Positions 34,237 through 43,374 of a stretch of 64,000 nucleotides of DNA are shown here, piece after piece. The translations under genes and the position numbers were made by a program. Origin of the DNA: Chersky-840 sp963838775. GTDB taxonomy: Bacteria > Actinomycetota > Acidimicrobiia > Acidimicrobiales > UBA8190. The stretch covers positions 257,563 through 321,562 of the forward strand of contig CAWISP010000001.1 of the NCBI GenBank assembly GCA_963838775.1. The letters run 5' to 3'. Below the pieces are notes generated by a model. It saw only the letters and a program-made list of their open reading frames with translations. It made no database searches and was not told the origin of the DNA. How positions within the stretch are numbered: position 1 is the first letter of the stretch; every line of letters starts with the position of its first letter.

Positions 34237-36381
34237 TCACGCAGGCGCAAGCGCCGACGGGCGAGGTGCAGGTTTGCTGTATACGACCCCACCGGCGACC
34301 TGCTGGGTGTGGCCGACGTCGCGCCAGAAAGGCAGGATCCACTTCGCCAGATAGTCGCCTCCCGTGTAGGGGATGAAGTGGATGCCGTCCGCATCTCGCA
34401 CTGGGACACCGTTCACCGTCGTGGTGAAGGTTCCACGGGGACAGACCAACGAGTACAAGTTTTGCACGAAGACCCTGTTGGGTTGCTCAGCCGCAACCTG
34501 TCGCAGTAAGCCGTTGTAAATGGCCAGTCGCTTCGGGGCGTCCTCTGGCCAAGGTGCGCCGCTGGGCTGTTCGCCCGAGTCGAAACACGGGGCGGTCTCG
34601 AAGATCATGTCCGCCCCCGCCGAGAGCGTGATCTGCACGGCGCGTTCGAGCTGGCGCTTGATGTAGGCGGCGTAACCCCTGTGAAGGATCGAGGTCAACC
34701 GTCCTCGCTGGTTGGTACGATCCGCCACCTCCCAATGGCCGGCCAGCAAGACGACCACGTTTGGTTTCAATTCTTTCATCCACTGCTGCCACGCCGTCGG
34801 CCACGGTTGGCAGGGCAAGGCGGTGTTCCGGCCCGAACAGTCGAGTCTCGACGGAACGGGGCTACATGGTCCACCATAGGCACCGATGTTCATGTCGGCG
34901 CCTTTTTCAACAACCACGTTACCAACGGCGATGCCACAGCCAAGAAGAGCCTCATTGACGATGTCGACGTCGTAATGGTGTTCGGGAATCGCCAAGCCGA
35001 CCCCAAGAGTCAGCGCCACAGAGTCGCCTGTTAGCAAGACGCGCACCGGGGCGTGGGTATATTGCGGCGGGATCTGTACGCCGGTGGTCTGATCGGCGAG
35101 CTCGGACCTGACCTCCCCTGTCTGGGTCGTCGCCGCGGCCGGCACCGTCGTGGCCAAGACCACGGCGACCGCGGCCGCGATCACCGCCGGTGGAGTGACC
35201 AACCAAACTCGGGGCATTCGGAAGAGGGTCCCGGTACGGATGGGTCGTTCGACGACGTAGAAGGACACCGTGGCCACGGCGATGGTCAGAGCGGTGCGCA
35301 CCAAGAAAAGGGGCCAACCGGTCAAACCGACCCGGGCATGGGTGATGACCATCACATCGATGGGGTAATGCCAGAGGTAGAGGCCATAGGAGATCCGGCC
35401 CAGAAAGCGCAGCGGGGCAACGGCCAGGGCTCGCGCCACGAATCCCGACGGCGAGAGCACCACGCTGGCGATGACGGCGCCCACCGCCAGCGCTACGAGG
35501 AAGATCCCTCCCCGAAAGACGAAAGGGTTGCTATAGGCCAGCCGGCCCCAAGCCCAGGCACAACAGCCCACTCCGACGAAGCCGACGAGGCCGAGTACCC
35601 GCTGGGCCCGCCTCGACATCACGACCTCCACCCCCCGGCGGCGCCACATGGCGATCGCCACCGCCAACGCCGCCCCCACGAGTAGGCACTGGGCGTGAGT
35701 GTCAGTGCCGAAGTAGACCCGGGTGGGGTCGGTACCGGGGTGGAAGAGCACCGCCATCTCGATCGCCGATGCCACAGCGCCGGTCACGGCCACGACCAAG
35801 AGAGGCTTCAGGGTCCGAGAGCAGCGAACAACACCGAGCACGACGAGAGGCCACACGATGTAGAACTGCTCCTCGATAGCGAGAGTCCAGGTGTGCAGAA
35901 GCGGGGAGGGGGCTCCGGTGGCGACGAAGTAGTTCTGCCCGCTCACGATGAAATGCCAGTTGGCCACGTAGAAGAAGGTCGCCAACGAGTCGAGGCGCAG
36001 TCCAGGGTAGGTACCGGGCGCCACCGCGAAGCGGGCGAAGATCGCCACGGCCACGATCAGGAGCACGAGGGCAGGGAGAAGACGCCGGGCCCGTCGGGCC
36101 CAAAACGCCCTGAGGGCGATCCCTCTCTTCTCGTGCCATTCCGTAACCAGGAGAGACGTGATGAGGAACCCGGAAAGCACGAAGAACGCGTCCACGCCGA
36201 AGAACCCGCCTGGGAGGAAGCTCAGACCACCGTGAAAGACCATGACGCCGAGCACGGCAAAGGCGCGCACACCGTCCAGTGACGGCATGTACCGCAAACC
36301 CTTCGATGTCGAGTTCCCTTCCGGCACGGAGCTCCTCTGTACGAGCTGGACAGGAGGAGCCACAACAACGTTGTTCGTCAC
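34237..36381 (-). CDS. OafA/YrhL-type acyltransferase with C-terminal SGNH domain
   Basis: About 714 residues from GTG 36381 (a TTG at 36417 is less likely). The acyltransferase-3 membrane domain starts with MPSLDGVRAFAVLGVMVFHGG and has the conserved HTWTLAIEEQFYIVWPL and YGLYLWHYPIDV. A linker leads to a periplasmic SGNH hydrolase-like domain with VLLTGDSVALTLG (block I) and LLAGHWEV (block III region). Such proteins O-acetylate cell-surface polysaccharides: acetyl groups cross the membrane and the SGNH domain transfers them. Neighbours are glycan genes. Confidence 0.88.
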   Translation of the reverse strand: MTNNVVVAPPVQLVQRSSVPEGNSTSKGLRYMPSLDGVRAFAVLGVMVFHGGLSFLPGGFFGVDAFFVLSGFLITSLLVTEWHEKRGIALRAFWARRARRLLPALVLLIVAVAIFARFAVAPGTYPGLRLDSLATFFYVANWHFIVSGQNYFVATGAPSPLLHTWTLAIEEQFYIVWPLVVLGVVRCSRTLKPLLVVAVTGAVASAIEMAVLFHPGTDPTRVYFGTDTHAQCLLVGAALAVAIAMWRRRGVEVVMSRRAQRVLGLVGFVGVGCCAWAWGRLAYSNPFVFRGGIFLVALAVGAVIASVVLSPSGFVARALAVAPLRFLGRISYGLYLWHYPIDVMVITHARVGLTGWPLFLVRTALTIAVATVSFYVVERPIRTGTLFRMPRVWLVTPPAVIAAAVAVVLATTVPAAATTQTGEVRSELADQTTGVQIPPQYTHAPVRVLLTGDSVALTLGVGLAIPEHHYDVDIVNEALLGCGIAVGNVVVEKGADMNIGAYGGPCSPVPSRLDCSGRNTALPCQPWPTAWQQWMKELKPNVVVLLAGHWEVADRTNQRGRLTSILHRGYAAYIKRQLERAVQITLSAGADMIFETAPCFDSGEQPSGAPWPEDAPKRLAIYNGLLRQVAAEQPNRVFVQNLYSLVCPRGTFTTTVNGVPVRDADGIHFIPYTGGDYLAKWILPFWRDVGHTQQVAGGVVYSKPAPRPSALAPA

Positions 36382-36567
36382 CCCCCGATGACTCTCATAC
36401 GATTCTCGCAGATCCAAGGGATCCTGGGCAGCACACCAGGAGCTTCCTTTGCGATCGACCCGATGAGCTCTTCACGAGTGATACTCGATGGCGGAGAAGA
36501 CCTAGCGCCAAACCCTTCGATGTCTTGGTTTCACAGAAAGGGCGTTCTGCAGGCGGTTTCTGATGCC

Positions 36568-37308
36568 CTAGCCGGTGAGAGCAACAGGGTGGCCGAGATG
36601 GAACACAGCGCCGAGGCCTTCGCCCCAAGACGCAAGGACGGGCACGGTCGGAAGCCCCAGTGAGCGCAACTCGTCGGCTACGAGACCCTCCCCTAGCTCA
36701 ACTCCTACCGCCGTGAGGTCGGAAACGATGCCCGAGCCCATGTCCATCTCCAACATTGTGGCGAAGGGCACGCCGTCGAGGTAGGAGTAGCTCACCGCCG
36801 AGACGCGGGCCGGTGGGTCGTCGGATGGGACGCGAGGGATGGTGAGGCGCAACGTCGGCTGACCGTCGAAGACGAGATCGAACACGACCACATCGCGGTG
36901 GTACTCGGTGGTGATCTGCTCGACCGTCTTGGGGAAACCCATCACTTTGTTGCCGGCCTCACAGGTGAAAGCCTGGTCGACGGGCATGCGGTAGATGAAG
37001 GTTCCGGCCGTCTCGTGCCCACCGTTGACCGTCTTGGCCAGAAAACCGATGTTGATCTCGCGGTAGTCGCCCCACGGGTTTTCGATGTAGTCACATGCCG
37101 CGATGACGAGCTGCGTGAATCCGGGAACCGACTCGACGATCTCAAAGTCGTTCCCCGGCACGAGCGCCGCCGCGGCCTCGGTCGGTACCGTGAAGAGAAG
37201 AGTCGCGATGTTCGCCGACGCCACCACCATCGGGAAGGTGATGGTCTGACCCCGGATCTCGCCCCAGATCGTCTTGCTCGTCTCCGCTTCCTCACCCGTC
37301 AGCGCCAC
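36568..37308 (-). CDS. Acetoacetate decarboxylase (ADC) family protein
   Basis: 246 residues from GTG 37308, chosen because AGGGGGA precedes it at six bases; an upstream TTG at 37398 would add a polar stretch. The ADC fold is shown by DYREINIGFLAKTVNGG, FIYRMPVDQAFTCEAGNKVMGFPKTVEQI. The Lys in GFPK aligns with the Schiff-base region, but the second Lys of true acetoacetate decarboxylase (KK) is Thr here. Likely a decarboxylase, hydratase or aldolase-type member; substrate not known. Confidence 0.75.
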   Translation of the reverse strand: MALTGEEAETSKTIWGEIRGQTITFPMVVASANIATLLFTVPTEAAAALVPGNDFEIVESVPGFTQLVIAACDYIENPWGDYREINIGFLAKTVNGGHETAGTFIYRMPVDQAFTCEAGNKVMGFPKTVEQITTEYHRDVVVFDLVFDGQPTLRLTIPRVPSDDPPARVSAVSYSYLDGVPFATMLEMDMGSGIVSDLTAVGVELGEGLVADELRSLGLPTVPVLASWGEGLGAVFHLGHPVALTG

Positions 37309-37400
37309 CGCTGTCCCCCTTTGCCCGTCGGTCGCGTCGTACGATGACGACTGATAGACGCTCTCTTCGGCGCTCTCGCCCCAGCTCCGCACTTGCAATC

Positions 37401-37428
37401 AGTAAAGTCTCGAGTCTTAGTAAGGTCT
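37401..37428. promoter_or_regulatory. Near-perfect direct repeats in the ADC/DUF2079 divergent region
   Basis: AGTAAAGTCT (37401-37410) and AGTAAGGTCT (37419-37428), start-to-start spacing 18 bp, around a CTCGAG-like centre. They sit between the divergent ADC-family and DUF2079 genes and could be a regulator-binding site. Confidence 0.35.
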
Positions 37429-37466
37429 GGCGACATGGTGGCGAGGGTCCCGTGTTCCGGGCGGCC

Positions 37467-39167
37467 ATGATGACCGTCAGGTCCGATTCCGAGCCTGCGG
37501 AGCCGAGCGACCCCCACATTTCGCCCGAGGCCATTGAGCCCTCTACCGAGGATCAGAAGGCGAACGCACCCGCTCAGATCATCAAACGTCTTGATGACGC
37601 GCTCGCCACAGCTGAGAGGACAGTGCTGAGGCCCTTTCGCAAGGTTGGAGAAGGGTTGAGGGAGATTAGAGGTGACGCACCGCGCGAGCCCCTCTATGTC
37701 ACCTACCTGAGACTGCCCCGTGCCGGACCCGTCACCGCGCTCGTGGCCCTAATGCTCGTGTACATCGCGGTGTTCGGGACGCTCACCTATCAGCAGCAGT
37801 CGAACTACGGGACGTACGGCTTCGACATGGGCATCTATGACCAGGGGATCTGGCTGGTCTCGCATTTCCAAAATCCGTTCGTCACGATCCGGGGCCTCGA
37901 CTACTTCGGTCACCACGTGAACATCATCACGCTGCTCTTCGTACCCGCTTACTGGCTGGGAGCTGGCCCGCACTTTCTCTATGCAGTCGAGACTGTGTGG
38001 CTGGCGGCAGGCGCCATTCCTATTTGGCTACTGGGACGCGACCGGTTGGAGAGCTCATGGATGCCTCTCGGGCTCTGCGCGGCGTACCTGCTCTACCCAC
38101 CGGTGGAATGGATCAACCAGTGGCAGTTCCATCCCGACGCGCTGATCATCACGCCGCTGATGTTCGCATACTGGCTGGCCACCAGGCAGCGCTGGGGTTG
38201 GTTCTGGGTTGCCGTCGCCATCGCCCTGTCGTGCAAGGAGGACGCAGGTTTGGCCGTGTTCGCCCTCGGGATCTGTCTCTGGCTCAAGCATCGTCAGCGG
38301 GCGCAGGGTCTGATTACGGCAATAGCCGGAGCGACATGGTTCCTGATCTGTACAAAGCTGATCATCCCTCTCGCCAACGGGGGCGGTGCGCCGTTCTACG
38401 TCACCAACTTCCCAGAGCTCGGCTCATCGATCTTCTCGATTATCGGGAACTTCGTGTTCCATCCCAGCAGGTGGATCAAAACGGCCTTTGCACGTTCGCG
38501 GTGGACTTACTATGCGCAGGTGTTCTGGCCAGTGGCGTTGCTCGCCTTGCTAGAGCCCCTGGTACTGCTGATCGCCGTGCCACAGCTCCTTGTCAATACC
38601 CTCTCGGCGACCAGCGATTCGTACAACATCCACTTCTTCCTCACGGCGATCGTCGTTGCCGGGATCTTCTTGGCCACTGTCGAGGCTTGCGGAGAGCGGG
38701 GCCGCACCGCGGCCGGTCGCCGGTTTATGGTCGGACTGGCAGTGTCCGCTGCCCTCGCGAGCAACGTGGCCTGGTCGCCTTCACCGATCAGTGTCGACTT
38801 CCACAGTGGGTACTGGGTGCAGCCGGGCCCGCAGGACCAGGCAATCAACGATGCGATCAGCATCGTGCCAAAGAACGCCCCCGTATCCGCCACGTTCAAC
38901 ATCGACGATCACATGACCCACCGGGCCTTGATCTACGAGTACCCGAACCCCTGGGTCGTCACGAACTGGGGAATGAGCCTCCACAATCCTCCCGACCCTT
39001 CGAAGGTCGACTGGCTCGTCCTCGACACGAGGGCCACCGGCAACCAAACGGTTCTCTACAAGGCTCTGATCGCCCGCAAGGAATTCTCGGTGATGTTCAA
39101 CGTGGAAGGGATATTGGTCCTCCACCGGGTGAGGCCCGGCATTCCCAACGACCACGATTGGCCGTGA
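37467..39167 (+). CDS. DUF2079 membrane protein
   Basis: 566 residues from ATG 37467. A long charged N-terminus precedes the first helix (VTALVALMLVYIAVFGTLTY). The family signature NYGTYGFDMGIYDQGIWLVSHFQNPF, DYFGHHVNIITLLFVPAYW and CKEDAGLAVFALG are readable. About ten helices, then a soluble part with PGPQDQAINDAI. DUF2079 proteins are predicted GT-C-fold glycosyltransferases of unknown substrate. Its 3' end overlaps the antisense of the following minus-strand gene. Confidence 0.82.
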   Translation: MMTVRSDSEPAEPSDPHISPEAIEPSTEDQKANAPAQIIKRLDDALATAERTVLRPFRKVGEGLREIRGDAPREPLYVTYLRLPRAGPVTALVALMLVYIAVFGTLTYQQQSNYGTYGFDMGIYDQGIWLVSHFQNPFVTIRGLDYFGHHVNIITLLFVPAYWLGAGPHFLYAVETVWLAAGAIPIWLLGRDRLESSWMPLGLCAAYLLYPPVEWINQWQFHPDALIITPLMFAYWLATRQRWGWFWVAVAIALSCKEDAGLAVFALGICLWLKHRQRAQGLITAIAGATWFLICTKLIIPLANGGGAPFYVTNFPELGSSIFSIIGNFVFHPSRWIKTAFARSRWTYYAQVFWPVALLALLEPLVLLIAVPQLLVNTLSATSDSYNIHFFLTAIVVAGIFLATVEACGERGRTAAGRRFMVGLAVSAALASNVAWSPSPISVDFHSGYWVQPGPQDQAINDAISIVPKNAPVSATFNIDDHMTHRALIYEYPNPWVVTNWGMSLHNPPDPSKVDWLVLDTRATGNQTVLYKALIARKEFSVMFNVEGILVLHRVRPGIPNDHDWP

Positions 39168-39745
39168 GCCCGGACCCCGCTCCCGATCGGGTTGATGGGG
39201 TGTGAGTCACCCTGGGCGTGATGGAGACGCTGGCTATTGATTCGCGCAGCCGGGTCACACACCCGAAGGCGGGCTTGGCTATCCCAGTGCTGGAGCCGGG
39301 TGTAGGTAACGTCGACGTCGTGTTCCCAGGTGGTGCTATCAAACGACTTTTTCCAATGTGACGTAATAGTCTTCCGGTCCGGGCTAACTCGACCCTCGAA
39401 GCGCTGCGAGAAACCGGGGGCGTTGCGCCACAACTGCCAGAGTCCCTCGGAGAGGCTCATCTCAAAAACCCGCGACACCCCTCGGTTGTCGGAGTAGAGG
39501 ACCTTGTAGCCGGAGCCGGATTCGTCCCGACCGATTGCCCAACGCGCCGAGGGAGTGGTTCCCGACTGCTCGCTTTGGCGCATCACCAGAAGGGACCCGC
39601 CTTCAATCCACTGAAACGTGACGTGCCCATGCACCGTGACGTCGGGACTAGGCGGGAAGGGCGCGTTCGATAGTTCCATATCCCACTCGCCCGACAGGAA
39701 TTCAAGATCCACAAGCGCCGGGTAGTGCTCAGATTGGTCCTCCAC
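39056..39745 (-). CDS. DUF1579-like protein with run-on C-terminus
   Basis: 229 residues from GTG 39745. The first 150 residues (LEFLSGEWDMELSNAPFPP, GHVTFQWIEGGSLLVMRQ, WAIGRDESGSGYKVLYSDNRGVSRVFEM) are a small beta-barrel domain like DUF1579/lipocalin-type proteins, and the domain closes at about DVDVTYTRL. The remaining 75 codons look non-native (HWDSQARLRVCDPAARINS) and run 112 bases into the opposite-strand DUF2079 gene. This suggests loss of the original stop or a frameshift near 39290. An IS5-family element sits just upstream. Confidence 0.6.
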   Translation of the reverse strand: MEDQSEHYPALVDLEFLSGEWDMELSNAPFPPSPDVTVHGHVTFQWIEGGSLLVMRQSEQSGTTPSARWAIGRDESGSGYKVLYSDNRGVSRVFEMSLSEGLWQLWRNAPGFSQRFEGRVSPDRKTITSHWKKSFDSTTWEHDVDVTYTRLQHWDSQARLRVCDPAARINSQRLHHAQGDSHPINPIGSGVRAHGQSWSLGMPGLTRWRTNIPSTLNITENSLRAIRAL

Positions 39746-39793
39746 CCGATTTCACGCTTCGTTTCTTGGCGTGACACCTACCTTTACCATTAA

Positions 39794-40758
39794 GGGGCCT
39801 AGCGGATAGGGCGTGAATCTGGGCTCCAGCGGTTGCGCCAGTCGATGAGTTTGGCGGTGACCAGCAGGGCGACGACGAGGCAGAGCTGGGCGTGACGGTG
39901 GTGGGTTCGCCGGTCAGTGTTGCGACGGAGTTGCCCGTAGTTCGAGAACCACGAGTTGGTGCCCTCAACGACCCAGCGCAGTCCCAATCGCAGCGGCTGC
40001 TTCGGCGCGACGGTGGCGCCGGGCTTGGTTCGGCGTTGGATGTTGAGATCATCGAGACCGAGACCGGCGAGCTGGACGCGGATCTTCGGGTAGTCGTAGC
40101 CGCGGTCGAGGTGCAGGGTCTCGATCTCTTGGAGCAGTCCGGCTCGGGCGACATCATCGAGGGTCGGGCCGAGGAGCTTGAGGTCGTTGCGGTTGGCGCC
40201 GTCGATGGCCCAGCCGATCGGGATGCCATGGGCGTCGGTGGCCACCGACCATTTCCAGCCCAGTTTGGCCCGGTCAGTGGGGTTCGGGCCGGTTCCTTCA
40301 CCCCCACACGGTGCTTTGTGAAGCGACCCGTCGAGCGCGACCTCGGAGAGGTCCAGGCCGATGATCCGGTCATAGGCGTGCACCGCATGGTCACGGAGAC
40401 GGTCGAACACCCCCGCCACGATCCACTCATCGCGCCGCGCCCGCAGCGTGGTGTCCGAGACCTGGTACTCCAGGATCGCTTCGACGCTGACCCAGGAACA
40501 CCCAGTGACCAATCGGATGAGGATCCCCCAGAAGCACAGCCGGTCCGCCACTCGGGGCCGATGACAGCCCAGCGGATGGTGCTCGGGAGGCGGGGGGATC
40601 AGGGGTTCAACCGCAGCCCAGACGGCATCTACAACTTCGCGTTCGAGTGCGCGCATGATATTGAGGTCCTCCGCCTGGTCGTCGTTGTTGGGTCGCACTC
40701 GGGATCAAACCCGAGCCAACTCGACGACCGGTGGATGGCCACCTATCCGCGCGGCCCC
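39794..40758 (-). mobile_element. IS5-family insertion sequence, complete with terminal repeats and TAA duplication
   Basis: Terminal inverted repeats: left GGGGCCTAGCGGATAGG and right (read inward) GGGGCCGCGCGGATAGG, 15 of 17 identical. Flanking target duplication TAA at 39791-39793 and 40759-40761, fitting the TNA target of IS5-like elements. One intact transposase occupies almost the whole element, with its stop inside the left repeat. About 965 bp long. Confidence 0.9.
39799..40698 (-). CDS. IS5-family transposase
   Basis: 299 residues. DDE catalytic residues are in VALDGSLHK (D), LHLDRGYDYPKIR (D) and WVVEGTNSWFSNYGQLRRN (E). The N-terminal DUF4096-type region (LIPPPPEHHPLGCHRPRVADRLCFWGIL) is typical. 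Reading frame intact, so the copy may be active. The ATG at 40698 is the first in frame; 40656 is possible. Confidence 0.92.
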   Translation of the reverse strand: MRPNNDDQAEDLNIMRALEREVVDAVWAAVEPLIPPPPEHHPLGCHRPRVADRLCFWGILIRLVTGCSWVSVEAILEYQVSDTTLRARRDEWIVAGVFDRLRDHAVHAYDRIIGLDLSEVALDGSLHKAPCGGEGTGPNPTDRAKLGWKWSVATDAHGIPIGWAIDGANRNDLKLLGPTLDDVARAGLLQEIETLHLDRGYDYPKIRVQLAGLGLDDLNIQRRTKPGATVAPKQPLRLGLRWVVEGTNSWFSNYGQLRRNTDRRTHHRHAQLCLVVALLVTAKLIDWRNRWSPDSRPIR

Positions 40759-40761
40759 TAA

Positions 40762-41265
40762 GTGAGAATACGCATCAAGACTCAGTGAACTCTTTGTGGC
40801 CCGGTCGATCGGATCGAAGACGACGGGAAAGGGGAGCCGGGGCTGAGGATCCCGCGGGGCGACCTTGTGGGCGAAGCAGCGTGGGCACTCCTCCCACAGG
40901 AAACTCAGTGCTCTACCCTCACCGCGCACACGATGGTATCGTGGATGGAACGATGCAGTGCCCAACTGTTCAAGCTCCGCGGGTGCATCCTGATCCGGAC
41001 AAGCCCGTGAAGAGACTACGAGCGTTACCGACACCTCTTCCAGAAGGAGACACTGCCGGGCCGCTGATCGGCAGGATCGTTTCGAGTCCGCAACTCCTGA
41101 AACCGAAGCGCTCCACGAGGCGGAAGCGTGCGCAATCGGAGATACGGGAGCAGTCGCATGTACTAGAGAGATCGCCCCTCTACTTTCTTCCGCCCCCGGC
41201 GTGCTCGATGTTTCCGTCCCTCGACGGCTCCTATCGTCCGAAGGTCAGTCATTGATGGATCGGTG
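40762..41265. other. Intergenic stretch right of the IS5 element
   Basis: About 500 bp. The minus strand has a short open frame (40705-41034) with EECPRCFAHKVAPRDP, a possible zinc-knuckle, but it runs into the IS end and resembles no known family. It may be the remnant of a gene cut by the insertion. Otherwise nothing recognised; the end should hold the promoter of the next gene. Confidence 0.4.
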
Positions 41266-43347
41266 ATGGAAACGCCCCCCTCTCCGAATGCGCAACATGT
41301 AAGTCCTGCCCTTCAGAAATCCACATCTGAGGCAGTCGCACTCAGATCTCTCTTCTCGCGAGTAGCCGGGGTCACGATCCTCTTTATCGTTGTCCTGCTT
41401 AGCATTCGCGGAAATGCCGACAAGATCCCGCCGGATACTGTCGCCGCTTTGCATGCCGATCGGTACGACCGCGCTGTATTTGTGCTCTCAGTCATCGCCG
41501 CCGTCGTACTGGTGGTCCGTTTCGTACGTCGCCCCACGATTAGACCGAGCCGAATCGCGCTGGTCGTCTGTGTCGTCGGGATGCTGTTCGGAATCGCGGG
41601 CGTCGATCGGCCGATCTTGACCGCCACGTTTTGGGAGGGATTCGGAATCTCGGTCGCCCTCGTAGCCGTTCCCGTCTCGATGCTCATCGTGCCGATTGCA
41701 GCCCGCATACGTCGATCAGGAATGCTCCGCTACGTTCTCACGGCCCTCGCGATCGCACTCGCCCTCGCCGACCTTCTTAGTCATATTCGCGATCTCGGGA
41801 ACTTCGTCATCTCGTATGGCAACGACTTCGTCCTCAACGAGATGCTGGCTCCGGCCGCCGGCCGAGTCCCCGGCGCCAATTTCGTTCCCCAGTATACCAC
41901 CCTGTATGGCTGGCTTGTCTTTCCGTTCCGCTCACTGTTGTCGGCGAACGGACTGGCCAACATGGCCACCATCCTGCTCAGCTGCTTCGCCGTTGCCGCT
42001 GTCGTTCTTGCCGTGGTGCTGGCCCGACGTACGCTGCCCAAGCGTTCGCTATGGGTCGCCGTGGTCCTTACCGTGCCCGTGGCGAGCGTCACGGTGTTAC
42101 ACGGCATCGAATCGAGCTCCATTGCCGCTTACCTTCAGGAGCTACCAGTCCGCCTCTTCCCGGCATTGCTCTTCTCCCTCATCGCCACGAATTCTCTCAC
42201 GGCCTTGCTACGGCGCTCCGTGCCCAAGGCGACTCTGCTCGGTCTTGGCCTGCTCGCTGGCCTCATGGCGTGGAACTCCCAGGATTTCGGTATCGCCGTG
42301 ACGGTCGCGTACGGACTTGTGCTCCAGGTCGCAGCGCGCGGCGGTCTCCGCAAACAGGCCACGCTCCTCTGGCTAATGGGGCTCGTTCCCGGATTGCTCC
42401 TCTATCCCCTTTGGACTCTGGCTATTGGTCACACCATCCAGCTCCAGTATCTTGGCCTCACCGTACGGTCGTTCGGAGGAGGATTTCTCCTATCGGCCAC
42501 ACCGATTTGGATTCCCGGACCTGTACTGATCGTCATGCCATTACTCATCAGCAGTGCTGCCGTCGGCTGGTTCCTTCTGTGGAAGGCCTCGGCCGGCGTT
42601 GACGAGCGGCCGAGGCATCAGAAGTACGCCATCGTCACCCTGGCTCTTGTCGGTACGTGGTCGACTTTAGCGTTCCCCTATTACATCAACAGTGCCTCCG
42701 CCGATGGACAGCTCCAAACTTTTCTCTTGCCCTTTGGAGTGTGCTGCTGCGCTCTTCTGTCGCTGTGTTACCCGGCCATCGCTGGGGAGGCCAGACGATC
42801 CGGGACCTCGATTGGCCGTAGTCGCGCCATCGGCACCCTCTGGCTCCTGCCAGTGACGATTCCGATTGGTGCCTGTTTCGGCGCCATCTTGCAGACCCCG
42901 AATCCTTCGGTCGCCCTTAACGCCTTGGCCCATCCGCCTCCATCGATCGGCTTTCTCGCCCAGATCGACAGCGCAGAAATCCTCGCCGGCAAGGCATATG
43001 CAAGGGCTCACGGGAGCGGGACCGTAGGCTACCTGGGTCCGGACGCCAACTACTACCACCTGTTGACCGGTGTGAGTTCGCGCGTTTTGTTCGATGACCC
43101 CGTAGATTTTTCCCTCAGCGATCTCGCTCATCGTTTGGGCTGTCAGTTCGTGCGTGACCATCCGACTCGGTGGCTCGTCACCGCACCGACCATCTCCTAT
43201 CCGTTTGGGAAAACATCCAGCGTGTATCCCGCTACAGACCAGCAGCTCGGAATCACGATGTGCGGAATTTACGAACCCGTGCCCCTTCCGCACGAGCCTC
43301 CCGGCACCTTTTTCAAAATCGTTCGATCGGCCTCCGGGCAAGGCTGA
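41266..43347 (+). CDS. Large multi-spanning membrane protein, paralogue of the one at 50441-52483
   Basis: 693 residues from ATG 41266. About a dozen helices; conserved segments FVPQYTTLYGWLVFPFR, AYLQELPVRLFPALLFS and GLMAWNSQDFGIAV are shared, nearly position by position, with the protein at 50441-52483. The fold resembles GT-C-type envelope glycosyltransferases, but no characterised family is recognised. The extracytoplasmic loop after the early helices carries NDFVLNEMLAPAAGRVPGANF. IS630 inserted 30 bp after its stop. Confidence 0.7.
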   Translation: METPPSPNAQHVSPALQKSTSEAVALRSLFSRVAGVTILFIVVLLSIRGNADKIPPDTVAALHADRYDRAVFVLSVIAAVVLVVRFVRRPTIRPSRIALVVCVVGMLFGIAGVDRPILTATFWEGFGISVALVAVPVSMLIVPIAARIRRSGMLRYVLTALAIALALADLLSHIRDLGNFVISYGNDFVLNEMLAPAAGRVPGANFVPQYTTLYGWLVFPFRSLLSANGLANMATILLSCFAVAAVVLAVVLARRTLPKRSLWVAVVLTVPVASVTVLHGIESSSIAAYLQELPVRLFPALLFSLIATNSLTALLRRSVPKATLLGLGLLAGLMAWNSQDFGIAVTVAYGLVLQVAARGGLRKQATLLWLMGLVPGLLLYPLWTLAIGHTIQLQYLGLTVRSFGGGFLLSATPIWIPGPVLIVMPLLISSAAVGWFLLWKASAGVDERPRHQKYAIVTLALVGTWSTLAFPYYINSASADGQLQTFLLPFGVCCCALLSLCYPAIAGEARRSGTSIGRSRAIGTLWLLPVTIPIGACFGAILQTPNPSVALNALAHPPPSIGFLAQIDSAEILAGKAYARAHGSGTVGYLGPDANYYHLLTGVSSRVLFDDPVDFSLSDLAHRLGCQFVRDHPTRWLVTAPTISYPFGKTSSVYPATDQQLGITMCGIYEPVPLPHEPPGTFFKIVRSASGQG

Positions 43348-43374
43348 TTGATCGGGGCATTATGCGACAACACC

